Shown here piece after piece: positions 56,301-64,000 of a stretch of 64,000 nucleotides of DNA. Under the pieces are notes generated by a model. It ran no database searches. It was not told where the DNA came from and saw only the letters and a list, made by a program, of their open reading frames with translations. Position numbers and translations under genes: made by a program. How positions within the stretch are numbered: the stretch's first letter is position 1; each line of letters starts with the position of its first letter. The DNA is from Rana temporaria (taxonomy: Eukaryota; Chordata; Amphibia; Anura; Ranidae), in the NCBI RefSeq assembly GCF_905171775.1, contig NC_053499.1:143741251-143805250 (forward strand), in the 5' to 3' direction.

Positions 56301-59300
56301 AGCCGCCACTGATTGGTTGTGTTCCTGGCGCACTAACAAAGGAAAGGTTTAATAAAAGATCCTATCTGAGGGCTCTTCTGAACGAAAACCACACAACTTT
56401 GGTGGTCCCTCCTAAACCATAAAATGGACATGTGTGCCGTGCCAAGCCTGTCCGCCCCTTCTGCTCTCGCCTGGCGTAACCGGCCTGGTGTCCTCAGCCG
56501 AACCCACAGAACTTCAGACAGCTGGGAGTGCGATATCCCACCTCCTGTACAACTGAGTCCTAATCCCTAACTAAACACCGGAAAACCAACTGAGCCCCGA
56601 GGCCAGAGGAGCCCAACTGCTCGCCGATCGATCACTGTACAGTACGGGGACACTGCAATCAACATAATCATTTGACATTCTGAGTACCAAAATGACCCCG
56701 AGATTGGTACAAAGAGACATGTTTCTGGAATTCTATCATTCTGCAGCCTCAACATCTGTCTCAGATCCCCTGGTGTACATTGAACTCACAACTGGAAAAC
56801 TAAATTGGATCTGAAATTGTACGAATATCAGAAGGTGACTTCATCACTACATTCAAACTTATGAAAAATACTGTGAGACAATGGAGAAATTGGGTATTTT
56901 GGTGGAAAGGTAAATGCTGATTGGTCTACAATCCCTGATTACCCCATAGAGCAGCAGTCGCTAAACTGCGGCCCGAGGGCCGGATGTGGCCCTTTGCTAG
57001 CCTTCATCCGGCCTTTGGGGCACTATTTCCCCCCAATGACACCAACAATGGGGCACTATTTCTTCCACTAATACCAATGATGGAGCACTATTCCACCTCC
57101 TATTGACCACCAACACTAAGGCCATGTTTATTCTCACTGATGCTCGGTCCCCGGGGCATTTTCTACCCCCACTGGTCAGAATCCAGTCCCCTTGAAGCCT
57201 GAAGGACAGTAAACTGTCCCTTTGCTTAAAAAGTTTGGAGACCCCTGCCATAGAGGAATGGACAATGGGAAATTTCCTGATTGGCTGAGAACAGCTGCAG
57301 AATGGGTTGACTTAGCTTAACCACTTAAGGACCGCCTCCTGCACAAACACGTCGGCAGAATGGCACGGCTGGGCACAAGCATGTACCTGTACGTCCTCTT
57401 TAAGTGCCCAGCCGTGGGTCGCGGGCGCGCGCCCGCGACCCGGTCCAAAGCTCCGTGACCGTGGCTGCGGGACCCGAGGACCCGATCGCCGCTGGATCGG
57501 TCCCCGGAGCTGAAGAACGAGGAGAGCTAGGTGTAAACACAGCTTCCCCGTTCTTCACTGTGGCGCCGTCATTGATCGTGTGTTCCCTGATATAGGGAAA
57601 CACGATCAATGATGTCACACGTCCAGCCCCGCCCCCTACAGTTAGAAACACATATGAGGTCACACTTAACCCCTTCAGCGCCCCCTAGTGGTTAACTCCC
57701 AAACTGCAATTGTCGTTTTCACAGAAACAATGCATTTTTATAGCATTTTTTTGCTGGGAAAATGACAATGGTCCCAAAAATGTGTCAAAATTGTCCGATG
57801 TGTCCGCCATAATGTCGCGGTCATGTGAGGTTTAGGGTGAAGGTTGTGGTTTAGGGTCAAATGTTAGGTGGACGTTAATAGAATGAGGTGTTATGCCCCG
57901 TACACAAGAGTGGAATTTCCGTCGAAAAAGAGTTGGATGGTTTTGGATGGTTTTTCCGACGGAATTCCGCTCAAGCTTGTCACACAAACGTTCTCTGAAC
58001 TTTCGAGCGTACAGGTGTAGGTTTAGGCTACAGTGGAGTTCAGGGTTTAGAATAAGGAGTTAGGTGTAGGTTTAGGCTAAGGTGGAGGTCAGGGTTTAGG
58101 ATGTAGTATTAGATGTATGTTGAGGTTTAGGATGTGGAGTTAGGTGTAGGTTTAGGCTAAGGTGGAGGTCAGGGTTTAGGATGTAGTATTAGGTGTATGT
58201 TGAGGTTTAGGATGTGGTGTTAGGTGTAGGTTTAGGCTACAGTGGAGGTCAAGGTTTAGAATAAGGAGTTAGGTGTAGGTTTAGGCTTAGGTGGAGCTCT
58301 AGGTTTAGGATGAGGTGCTAGTTGTAGGTTGAGGTAGAGGGGGGTTATGCAAAGGTTGAGGTTTAGGCCGCAGTGTTAAGCAGATGAATGTCGAATGGAG
58401 ATACTCTATAAATTATCTGCAATGGTTACAGCATTGAGATGACTTGTGCTCCATTCAAAAGAGTGGTCACCCAGTCCTGTATGGCCCATCCAGCAGCTCT
58501 ATCACTCCTGAAAATAGTGACAGCGGGGACTCTCATACAGGAGGATAAATCTGTCATTGCCCCACCTCTACGCCCTCCCCCATAATTCTCTGTTTTTATA
58601 GTGTTGATGGTGACTTGTCATTGGCCCCTCTCCTCTGCCCCCTCCATGTGTTGTCCCCATTAGGGCCTCTACAGTTGGTGATGACCCCTCTGTCTATATA
58701 TATCTCTGTTTTATTGGGTGGAGTGGGCTTTGTGCCAGCGGGGGGTGCAGGCTTGGACAGGTGGAGCGCTCCACTCATGTGACAGCTTTTTATTTTCACT
58801 TCTGGAATGTGAGAAAGGGGCGATGGAGACGGGAAGTGTCCAGACTTGAGAAGAAAAACGTGTATTCTGGGGGAATGTCGCAGCAGATCTGAACTTTATT
58901 CTATCTGTAAGATATATACTGTATATGGATCCTCCTGTATATACCACACCCTGCTGCCCTATAACAGTGCACATTATTACAGCTTTACTATAAAGGGAAA
59001 CCCCACCCAGAAGTGAAAACACTGCAGGGAGCCCAACCTGCCCAGACTGTGTCTCCTCCAGGCATTGTAATCCACCGGGTGAGATTCAGATTTGTCGGTG
59101 CAGCGGTGTGACTCTGATCAGTGATATGCCTGATAGGGGGAGATCCATCCAACATTGGTGTGAGGGGAGTCCTTAGTATTATTATCAACTCAGTATTTGC
59201 AATTTTCAAAATTTATATATGTCAGGACCCGTTTTAGGATTATAGTATTAAATCCATTTTTTGCTGTCATACTGTATTTTTTATATTACCTTAAGGCCCT

Positions 59301-62300
59301 GAAGAACCCAGCACAATGTGTATAGGGAGCCCAGCACAGTGGCCCAGATTCTCGTACAATAGCGCAAAATTGTGCGGGCGTAACGTATCTGATTTACGTT
59401 ACGCCGCCGCAAGTTTTACAGGCAAGTGCTTTATTCTCAAAGAACTTGCCTGTAAAGTTGCGGCGGCGTAGCGTAAATCACCCGGCGCAAACCCGCCTAA
59501 TTCAAATTAGCCGGGTAGGGGGCGTAGAGCATTTAAATTAAGCACGTTCCCGCGCCGAACGTACTGCGCATGCGCCGTCCGTAAAATATATCAGGGTGCA
59601 TTGCTCCAAATGACGTCGCTAGGACGTCATTGGTTTCGACGTGAACGTAAATGGCGTCCAGCCCCATTCACGGACGACTTATGCAAACAACGTAATTTTT
59701 TAAATTTCGACGCGGGAACGATGGCCATACTTAACATTGGTTGCGCCTCATATAGCAAGGGCAACTTTACGCCGGGACAAGCCTAACGTAAACGTTGTAA
59801 CTTCACTGCGTCGGCCGCGCGTACGTTCGGGAATTCGCGTATCTAGCTAATTTGCATACTCAACGGGGAAAACGACGGAGGCGACACCTAGCGGCCAAAA
59901 AAAAAAATTGCATTTAAGATCCGACGGCGTAAGAGCCTTACGCCTGTCGGATCTAATGGATATCTATGCGTAACTGATTCTAAGAATCAGTCGCATAGAT
60001 ACGACCGCCCAGATTAGGACTTACGACGGCGTACATGGCGTTGCGCTGTCGTAAGCCCTTTTAGAATCTGGGTCAGTGTGTATACAAATCTCAGCCCAGT
60101 GTGCATATACAGATCTCAGCACAGTGTATATACAAATCCCAGCACAGTGTGTATACAGAGCCCAGCACAGTATGTATATAGAGCCAGCACATCATTACTC
60201 CTCCACCAAGTCTGTTTACAATGTATTTACATAAATCAGACAAGTATACATTACTGTATGGGGCTGTGCTGGGGTCACCAGAGCTAACAATCTACAACAA
60301 ATTTCTGGTTTTGAATGGAAAATGTCATCAAATGGCCAATAGATGTTCCCTTCCAATGTGGATCTGTACTGAGAATCATAAGGAGCAAATTGGACCTACA
60401 GGATGTATACATAGACACAGCTACCTATAGAGATGCTGAGAATCACACCCGGCATACAGAATAGGAGAAGTAGTATTGTGCAGAGTCCATACATACAGAA
60501 TAAGAACAGATACTGAGAATTACACCCGGCATCAGGGACGGACTGACAACTCATGGGGCCCCGAGGGCAATAGGAGATTATGGGGCACCTGGGGCAATAG
60601 GAGATTATGGGGCACCCGGGGCAATAGGAGATTATGGGGCCCCCGGGGCAATAGGAGATTATGGGGCACCCGGGGCAATAGGAGATTATGGGGCCCCCGG
60701 GCAATAGGAGATTATGGGGCCCCCGGGGCAATAGGAGATTATGGGGCCCCAGGCAATAGATTTTGGGGCCACACAGTATACATATATACACACACACACA
60801 TACACACAGTATACATACACACACTGAAAGATACAAAGGTACCAGAGAGGCGGGGCAGCTATAATCTTGAGATTTTTAGACCAAAAGGATGTCGGTAGGG
60901 GACATTTCAGGGACAGATGTAAAAAAACACAGATTTTTACATACTGTCCCTGGTTTTACTGAGGCTGGCAACCCTGATGGGGCCCCCCAGTGGCATGGGG
61001 CCCTCGGGCAGTGCCCGAGTGCCCGAATGGTCAGTCCGCCCCTGCCCGGCATACAGAATAGGAGAAGTAGTACTGTGCAGAGTCCATACATACAGAATAA
61101 GAACAGATACTGAGAATGACACCCGGCATACAGAACAAGAGAAGTGGTACTGTGCAGAGTCCATACATACAGAATAAGAACAGATACTGAGAATGACACC
61201 CGGCCTACAGGACAAGAGAAGTGGTACTGTGCAGAGTCCATACATACAGAATAAGAACAGATACTGAGAATTACACCCAGCATACAGGAAAGAGAAGTGG
61301 TACTGTGCAGAGTCCATACATACAGAATAAGAACAGATACTGAGAATTACACCCAACATACAGGAAAGAGAAGTAGTACTGTGCAGAGCCCATACATACA
61401 GAATAAGAACAGATACTGAGAATTACACCCAGCATACAGAACAAGAGAAGTAGTACTGTGCAGAGTCCATGGATACAGAATAAGAACAGATACTGAGAAT
61501 TACACCTGGCATACAGAACAAGAGAAGTAGTACTGTGCAGAGTCCATGGATACAGAATAAGAACAGATACTGAGAATTACACCCGGCATACAGGACAAGA
61601 GAAGTAGTACTGTGCAGAGCCCATACATACAGAATAAGAACAGATACTGAGAATTACACCCGGCATACAGGACAAGAGAAGTAGTACTGTGCAGAGTCCA
61701 TACATACAGAATAAGAACAGATACTGAGAATTACACCCGGCATACAGGACAAGAGAAGTGGTACTGTGCAGAGTCCATACATACAGAATAAGAACAGATA
61801 CTGAGAATTACACCCGGCATACAGGACAAGAGAAGTGGTACTGTGCAGAGTCCATACATACAGAATAAGAACAGATACTGAGAATTACACCCGGCATACA
61901 GGACAAGAGAAGTGGTACTGTGCAGAGTCCATGCATACAGAATAAGAACAGATACTGAGAATTACACCCGGCATACAGGACAAGAGAAGTAGTACTGTGC
62001 AGAGTCCATACATACAGAATAAGAACAGATACTGAGAATTACACCCGGCATACAGGACAAGAGAAGTGGTACTGTGCAGAGTCTATACATACAGAATAAG
62101 AACAGATACTGAGAATTACACCCGGCATACAGGACAAGAGAAGTGGTACTGTGCAGAGTCCATACATACAGAATAAGAACAGATACTGAGAATTACACCC
62201 GGCATACAGGACAAGAGAAGTGGTACTGTGCAGAGTCCATGCATACAGAATAAGAACAGATACTGAGAATTACACCCGGCATACAGGACAAGAGAAGTAG

Positions 62301-62874
62301 TACTGTGCAGAGTCCATACATACAGAATAAGAACAGATACTGAGAATTACACCTGGCATACAGGACAAGAGAAGTAGTACTGTGCAGAGTCCATACATAC
62401 AGAATAAGAACAGGTACTGAGAATTACACCTGGCATACAGGACAATACAGTACATACTGTTTCCTCCCACACTCTAAAGACATGCTGGTGGGTTAATTGG
62501 CTCCTGTCTAAATGGCCCCTGGTATGTGTATGTATAATGTGAGTTGGGGACCTTAGATTGTAAGCTCCTTGGGCAGGGACTAATGTTAATGTACAATATA
62601 TATGTAAAGTGCTGTGTAAATTGACAGCGCTATATACAGTAAGTACCTGTAATAAATAAATATATAAATAGGGACAGGTACTGAGAATTACACCAATGTC
62701 ATGGGTGCCCAGCCCCCCACTAGTGTCAGTAGGACTCACATCATACTTGGTGTCGGACACTCGGAGGTGCAGCGCTCTCTTCCTCAGGCTCCGCGCTGTA
62801 CAGCACTGTGTATATAGGAGGACAGAACAGAGTCCAGCCAGAAGTGACCGCCAGCTCCATCCACAATCCGCCAT
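50271..62874 (-). CDS. WFDC1: WFDC1 (ps20), secreted WAP four-disulfide core protein
   Basis: Five exons join in frame as 62874-62740, 52717-52522, 52182-52099, 50557-50417 and 50312-50271. They give 199 codons and end with one base of a split codon, so at least one more exon follows. Residues 1-27 form a signal peptide. Residues 64-102 form a single WAP domain with eight cysteines at 64, 76, 81, 87, 93, 94, 98 and 102. Then come the invariant LDWLVQPKPRWLGGNGWLLD segment and a Cys-containing C-terminal domain (YECHI, IPNRGQC). This layout is specific to WFDC1, which in mammals is about 220 residues and is a secreted growth-modulating stromal protein. Intron 1 is about 10 kb and repeat-rich. 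The gene is upstream of ATP2C2 and on the same strand. Confidence 0.95.
50417..50557 (-). CDS. WFDC1: WFDC1 coding exon 4
   Basis: A 141-bp exon, phase 1 to phase 1, has acceptor cactgacag|CTGAAG and donor CTCAG|gtgagtg. It encodes AEACSTTEDGDEPLHCPTGY, ECHIINPG, AEGIPNRGQC and IKQRGNS. These match the second cysteine-containing module of WFDC1, with four cysteines in the exon. Confidence 0.96.
50575..51960. repeat. About 43-bp minisatellite, interrupted by a MITE
   Basis: Units of CACTCAGGAAAAGTCTGACA plus TCTAGTGGTTGGAAGGAGTACTA-like sequence lie at 50580-50808 and again at 51550-51955. The element at 50812-51549 splits the array. Confidence 0.92.
50812..51549. mobile_element. Palindromic MITE (GGCCCAGATTCT ends)
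   Basis: The ends GGCCCAGATTCT and AGAATCTGGGCC are perfect inverted repeats. The inner part has CGTAACGTATCCGATTTACG, ACGCCGCCGCAACTTAC and GTTGCGGCGG. The flanks AAA/ATA allow a degenerate 3-bp duplication. Confidence 0.92.
52099..52182 (-). CDS. WFDC1: WFDC1 coding exon 3
   Basis: An 84-bp exon, phase 1 to phase 1, has acceptor taccttcag|TGCTGG and donor CAAG|gtacgac. It completes Val111 and gives LDWLVQPKPR, WLGGNGWLLD and GPEEVLQ. This stretch is nearly invariant in vertebrate WFDC1 and is the strongest single identifier of the gene. Confidence 0.97.
52522..52717 (-). CDS. WFDC1: WFDC1 coding exon 2 (WAP domain)
   Basis: This exon has acceptor tcatccgcag|GACTAT, and it ends CCA G|gtatgat in phase 1 after 65 codons (residues 46-110). 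It carries the complete WAP four-disulfide core: RCPPPP, RAC, LSC, SEC, RCC, NGC and YAC supply all eight cysteines in the normal order. ACLESVQPPP then leads into exon 3. WAP domains are often protease inhibitors, but WFDC1 has not been firmly shown to act that way. Confidence 0.97.
52735..53045. repeat. About 61-bp minisatellite beside WFDC1 exon 2
   Basis: Five units contain GGTCTGTACACCTGCTGTGC plus CCATTATGAGG and CCCATCATCCCTGTGCTGAG. It begins about 20 bp upstream of exon 2 in the transcript sense, close to the branch-point region. Confidence 0.92.
53050..53490. repeat. A-rich tandem repeat
   Basis: Four units of about 110 bp have AAAAAAGGGGGGTTGCCAT, then GGACCTCTGGGCCCTTTAAT, then long A/T runs. 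Confidence 0.88.
53491..54079. other. WFDC1 intron 1, no gene seen
   Basis: It contains a GTCCGATGAAGCCTACACAC motif like the ends of short frog repeats (compare 29631 and 57898). No exon is supported. Confidence 0.4.
54084..54661. mobile_element. piggyBac-like MITE with TTAA duplication
   Basis: TTAA is at 54080-54083 and 54662-54665. The ends AGTGGATGTAAACCC and GGGTTTACACCCACT are inverted repeats with one mismatch. No transposase frame is seen. Confidence 0.85.
54666..55118. repeat. Interspersed repeat with GATGAAGGGG...GAAACGCGT motif
   Basis: CCCTGATGAAGGGGGTGAGT, CCCTGAAACGCGTTGC and GTGCTGGAATAAATAATAAT near 54803-54900 resemble a SINE-like family also hinted at near 1600, 14575 and 32209. 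Its class is not determined. Confidence 0.4.
55127..56311 (+). mobile_element. hAT-like element, family A, with large internal minisatellite
   Basis: An exact 8-bp duplication ATTGGTTG is at 55119-55126 and 56312-56319. The ends are CAGTGGCGGTTCGTCC and GAGCACCAGCCGCCACTG. The left hairpin ATAGATTCATTGCATTGCAT is present. The right half (55570-56250) is an array of GGGCACAGTGGCGACAATGG, GGCACAGTGGTGACAATTGA and GGCACAGTGGCTGCGTTTGA units. It is 1185 bp and has no transposase. Confidence 0.95.
56320..56943. other. WFDC1 intron 1, no feature seen
   Basis: Unique-looking sequence; no exon, element or array was recognised. Confidence 0.4.
56952..57247. mobile_element. hAT-like MITE
   Basis: An exact 8-bp duplication CCATAGAG is at 56944-56951 and 57248-57255. 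The left side reads CAGCAGTCGCTAAACTGCGG and the right side AAAGTTTGGAGACCCCTG, as in vertebrate hAT MITEs of the 'CTAAACT' type. A related end may lie near 49180. Confidence 0.88.
57256..57824. other. WFDC1 intron 1, GC-rich palindrome
   Basis: GTCGCGGGCGCGCGCCCGCGAC at 57417-57440 is a strong palindrome. CCCTGATATAGGGAAACACG with GATCGTGTTTCCC forms another. This could be a MITE core, but ends were not delimited. Confidence 0.45.
57825..58375. repeat. Degenerate array rich in TTAGG/TTAGGG-like motifs
   Basis: Units of about 60 bp contain GGTGTAGGTTTAGGCTAAGG and TCAGGGTTTAGGATG. An older-looking part contains AGGTTTAGGGTGAAGG. The similarity to telomere repeat is only partial. Confidence 0.75.
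58376..59300. other. WFDC1 intron 1, no feature seen
   Basis: Unique-looking sequence; no exon, element or array was recognised. Confidence 0.35.
59301..60190. repeat. About 25-bp tandem repeat interrupted by a MITE
   Basis: GCCCAGCACAGTGTGTATAC-type units occur at 59301-59340 and resume at 60075-60190 on the other side of the inserted element. Confidence 0.85.
59341..60074. mobile_element. Palindromic MITE (GGCCCAGATTCT ends)
   Basis: The ends GGCCCAGATTCT and AGAATCTGGGTC are flanked by AGT on both sides (59338-59340 and 60075-60077), a candidate 3-bp duplication. It is the sister copy of 50812-51549. Confidence 0.92.
60430..62450. repeat. 77-bp minisatellite, about 19 units plus insertion
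   Basis: Units contain GACAAGAGAAGTGGTACTGT, GCAGAGTCCATACATACAG and ATACTGAGAATTACACCCGG, with an exact 77-bp period in the centre (for example 61741 and 61818). The array is split by the element at 60533-61044. Confidence 0.96.
60533..61044. mobile_element. hAT-like MITE, family D, with expanded internal unit
   Basis: An exact 8-bp duplication CCCGGCAT is at 60525-60532 and 61045-61052. The ends are CAGGGACGGACTGAC and GTCAGTCCGCCCCTG. Inside, about eight units of GGGGCAATAGGAGATTATGG occur at 60560-60770, followed by a CA-rich tract. The 2089-2367 copy has one such unit. Confidence 0.95.
62455..62690 (+). repeat. L2/CR1-like repeat tail
   Basis: CCTCCCACACTCTAAAGACA, TTAGATTGTAAGCTCCTTGG, AAAGTGCTGTGTAAATTG and GGCGCTATA-like sequence, then an ATAAATAAATA tail, is similar to 11060-11285. 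It ends about 50 bp from the WFDC1 exon 1 donor. Confidence 0.65.
62740..62874 (-). CDS. WFDC1: WFDC1 coding exon 1 (signal peptide)
   Basis: This exon gives 45 codons from ATG at 62874-62872, ending TAT GAT|gtgagtcc in phase 0. The start MADCGWSWRSLLAGLCSVLL is a typical signal peptide core, followed by a likely cleavage after CCTA. A basic LRKRAL motif follows at residues 30-35; the mammalian protein has WKRAL at the equivalent place. The ATG is the first on the transcript strand below the candidate TATA box, with a very short leader. Confidence 0.85.
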
Positions 62875-62928
62875 CCTGAATCTGGAGTCCTGTATGGGGG
62901 CCAGGGGGGGGGGGGGGGGGAACTCTTC

Positions 62929-62935
62929 TTTATAT
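62929..62935 (-). promoter_or_regulatory. Candidate TATA box of WFDC1
   Basis: The minus strand reads TATAAAG about 55 bp upstream of the WFDC1 ATG. Normal spacing would put the start site inside or at the edge of a 17-bp C run (G run at 62904-62920 on the plus strand). The leader would then be only about 30 nt. Function is inferred from position. Confidence 0.4.
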
Positions 62936-63059
62936 GGTGTCAGAAAAGGGCATCAGCCACAATCTCCAGTAATGAGGGAAGTATATTTGGGTTCAATATT
63001 GGGAGATGAAGAAAAGGGGGTCACAGATTATTGGGGGTCACAATAAGCGACATCCACAG

Positions 63060-64000
63060 AGGTATCCATCTGTAATGCTGCAAGTCACTGGGGGTCCCCT
63101 ACAGTCAACCAATATGTAGATGGGAGACCTCTATAGCCAATGTAGATGTTAGATCCTTTATAGCTGATCAGTGAGTAGATGGGGTCCCCATAGATGGAGT
63201 CCTCTAGAACTGGTCAGTACATGGATGGGATCCTCTATAGCGGATTAGTATGTAGATGGAGTCCCCATAGATTGAGTCCTCTATGGCTGGCTTAAATGAA
63301 TGGTGCCCACTATAGAAGATGATCAGTATGTAGATGGAAGTCCTCTATAGCCAAAGTCGATGGTAGATCCTTTATAGCTGATCAGTGAGTAGATGGGGTC
63401 CCCATAGATGGAGTCCTCTAGAACTGGTCAGTACATGGATGGGGTCCTCTATAGCTGATTAGTATGTAGATGGAGCCCCCATAAATTGAGTCCTCTATGG
63501 CTGGCTTAAATGAATGGAGTCCACTATAGAAGATGATCAGTATGTAGATGGAAGTCGTCTATAGCCAAAGTCGATGGTAGGTCCTTTATAGCTGATCAGT
63601 GTGTGTATGGAGTGCTCTAGAACTGGTCAATACATGAATGGGTCCCCTAGAGCTCATCAGTGTGAAATTATGGTCCCCAAAAATTGAGTCCTCTAGAACT
63701 GGTCAGTACATGGATGGGGTCCCTATAGCTGATCAATATGTAGATGGGGTCCCAATAGATGGAGTTCTCTATGGCTGACTTAAATTGATGGGGTCCACTA
63801 GAGATGATCAGTATGTAGATGAGGGTCCTCAGAGATGAAGAACTCTAGAACAGGTCATTACATGGATGGGGTCCCCTGTAGATGATCAGTATGTAGATGG
63901 GGTCCTAAGAGATGGAGTACTCTAGAACAGGTCATTACATGGAGGGGGTCCCCTGTAGATGATCAGTATGTAGATGGGGTCCTCAGAGATGGAGTACTCT
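63060..64000. repeat. Compound minisatellite continuing past the window
   Basis: Units of TCAGTATGTAGATGGGGTCC, TAGATGGAGTCCTCTAGAAC and TGGTCAGTACATGGATGGGG alternate, with a higher-order period near 225 bp in the left part (compare 63151 and 63377). It is upstream of WFDC1. Confidence 0.9.

Overview
The window reads as vertebrate nuclear DNA, most likely from an anuran amphibian (inference). It holds short exons with GT/AG borders in very large introns, many Tc1/mariner and hAT-like miniature elements of the kinds common in frog genomes, and a very high load of tandem repeats. There is no sign of bacterial gene organisation.

Two protein-coding genes can be supported, both on the minus strand. 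WFDC1 (secreted WAP four-disulfide-core protein, also called ps20) starts at 62874 and runs leftward through exons at 62740-62874, 52522-52717, 52099-52182, 50417-50557 and 50271-50312. Its last coding exon is uncertain, with a weak candidate at 45239-45420. ATP2C2 (secretory-pathway Ca2+/Mn2+ ATPase, SPCA2) starts at 34242 (or at an in-frame ATG upstream) and contributes seven exons: 34150-34242, 12463-12573, 10875-10991, 8862-8951, 6936-6971, 3953-4014 and 2575-2683. Its phosphorylation, nucleotide-binding and later membrane domains lie beyond the left edge. All exon phases join without a frameshift (206 codons for ATP2C2, 199 for WFDC1 exons 1-5). The order WFDC1 then ATP2C2 in the same direction matches the human 16q24 neighbourhood, which supports calling ATP2C2 rather than ATP2C1.

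Layout from left to right: 1-34 kb is the 5' part of ATP2C2, with introns full of fold-back elements, a Tc1-inside-Tc1 nest (19883-23005) and minisatellites. 34.2-34.8 kb is the presumed ATP2C2 promoter, with repeated E-boxes. 34.9-45 kb is intergenic, with a 60-bp array, a 2-kb pyrimidine tract and a 1.65-kb array of 24-bp units. 45-63 kb is WFDC1 with further arrays and elements. 63-64 kb is an array that continues past the right edge.

The most striking theme is the link between miniature transposons and minisatellites. One hAT-like family with 8-bp target duplications carries an internal array of the same motif in several separate insertions, expanded differently in each. Two other hAT-like families also hold internal arrays. 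In other places transposons have landed inside arrays that already existed. Very long open frames within these arrays (up to about 690 codons) are products of base composition and are not annotated as genes. I found no convincing rRNA, tRNA or CRISPR array.
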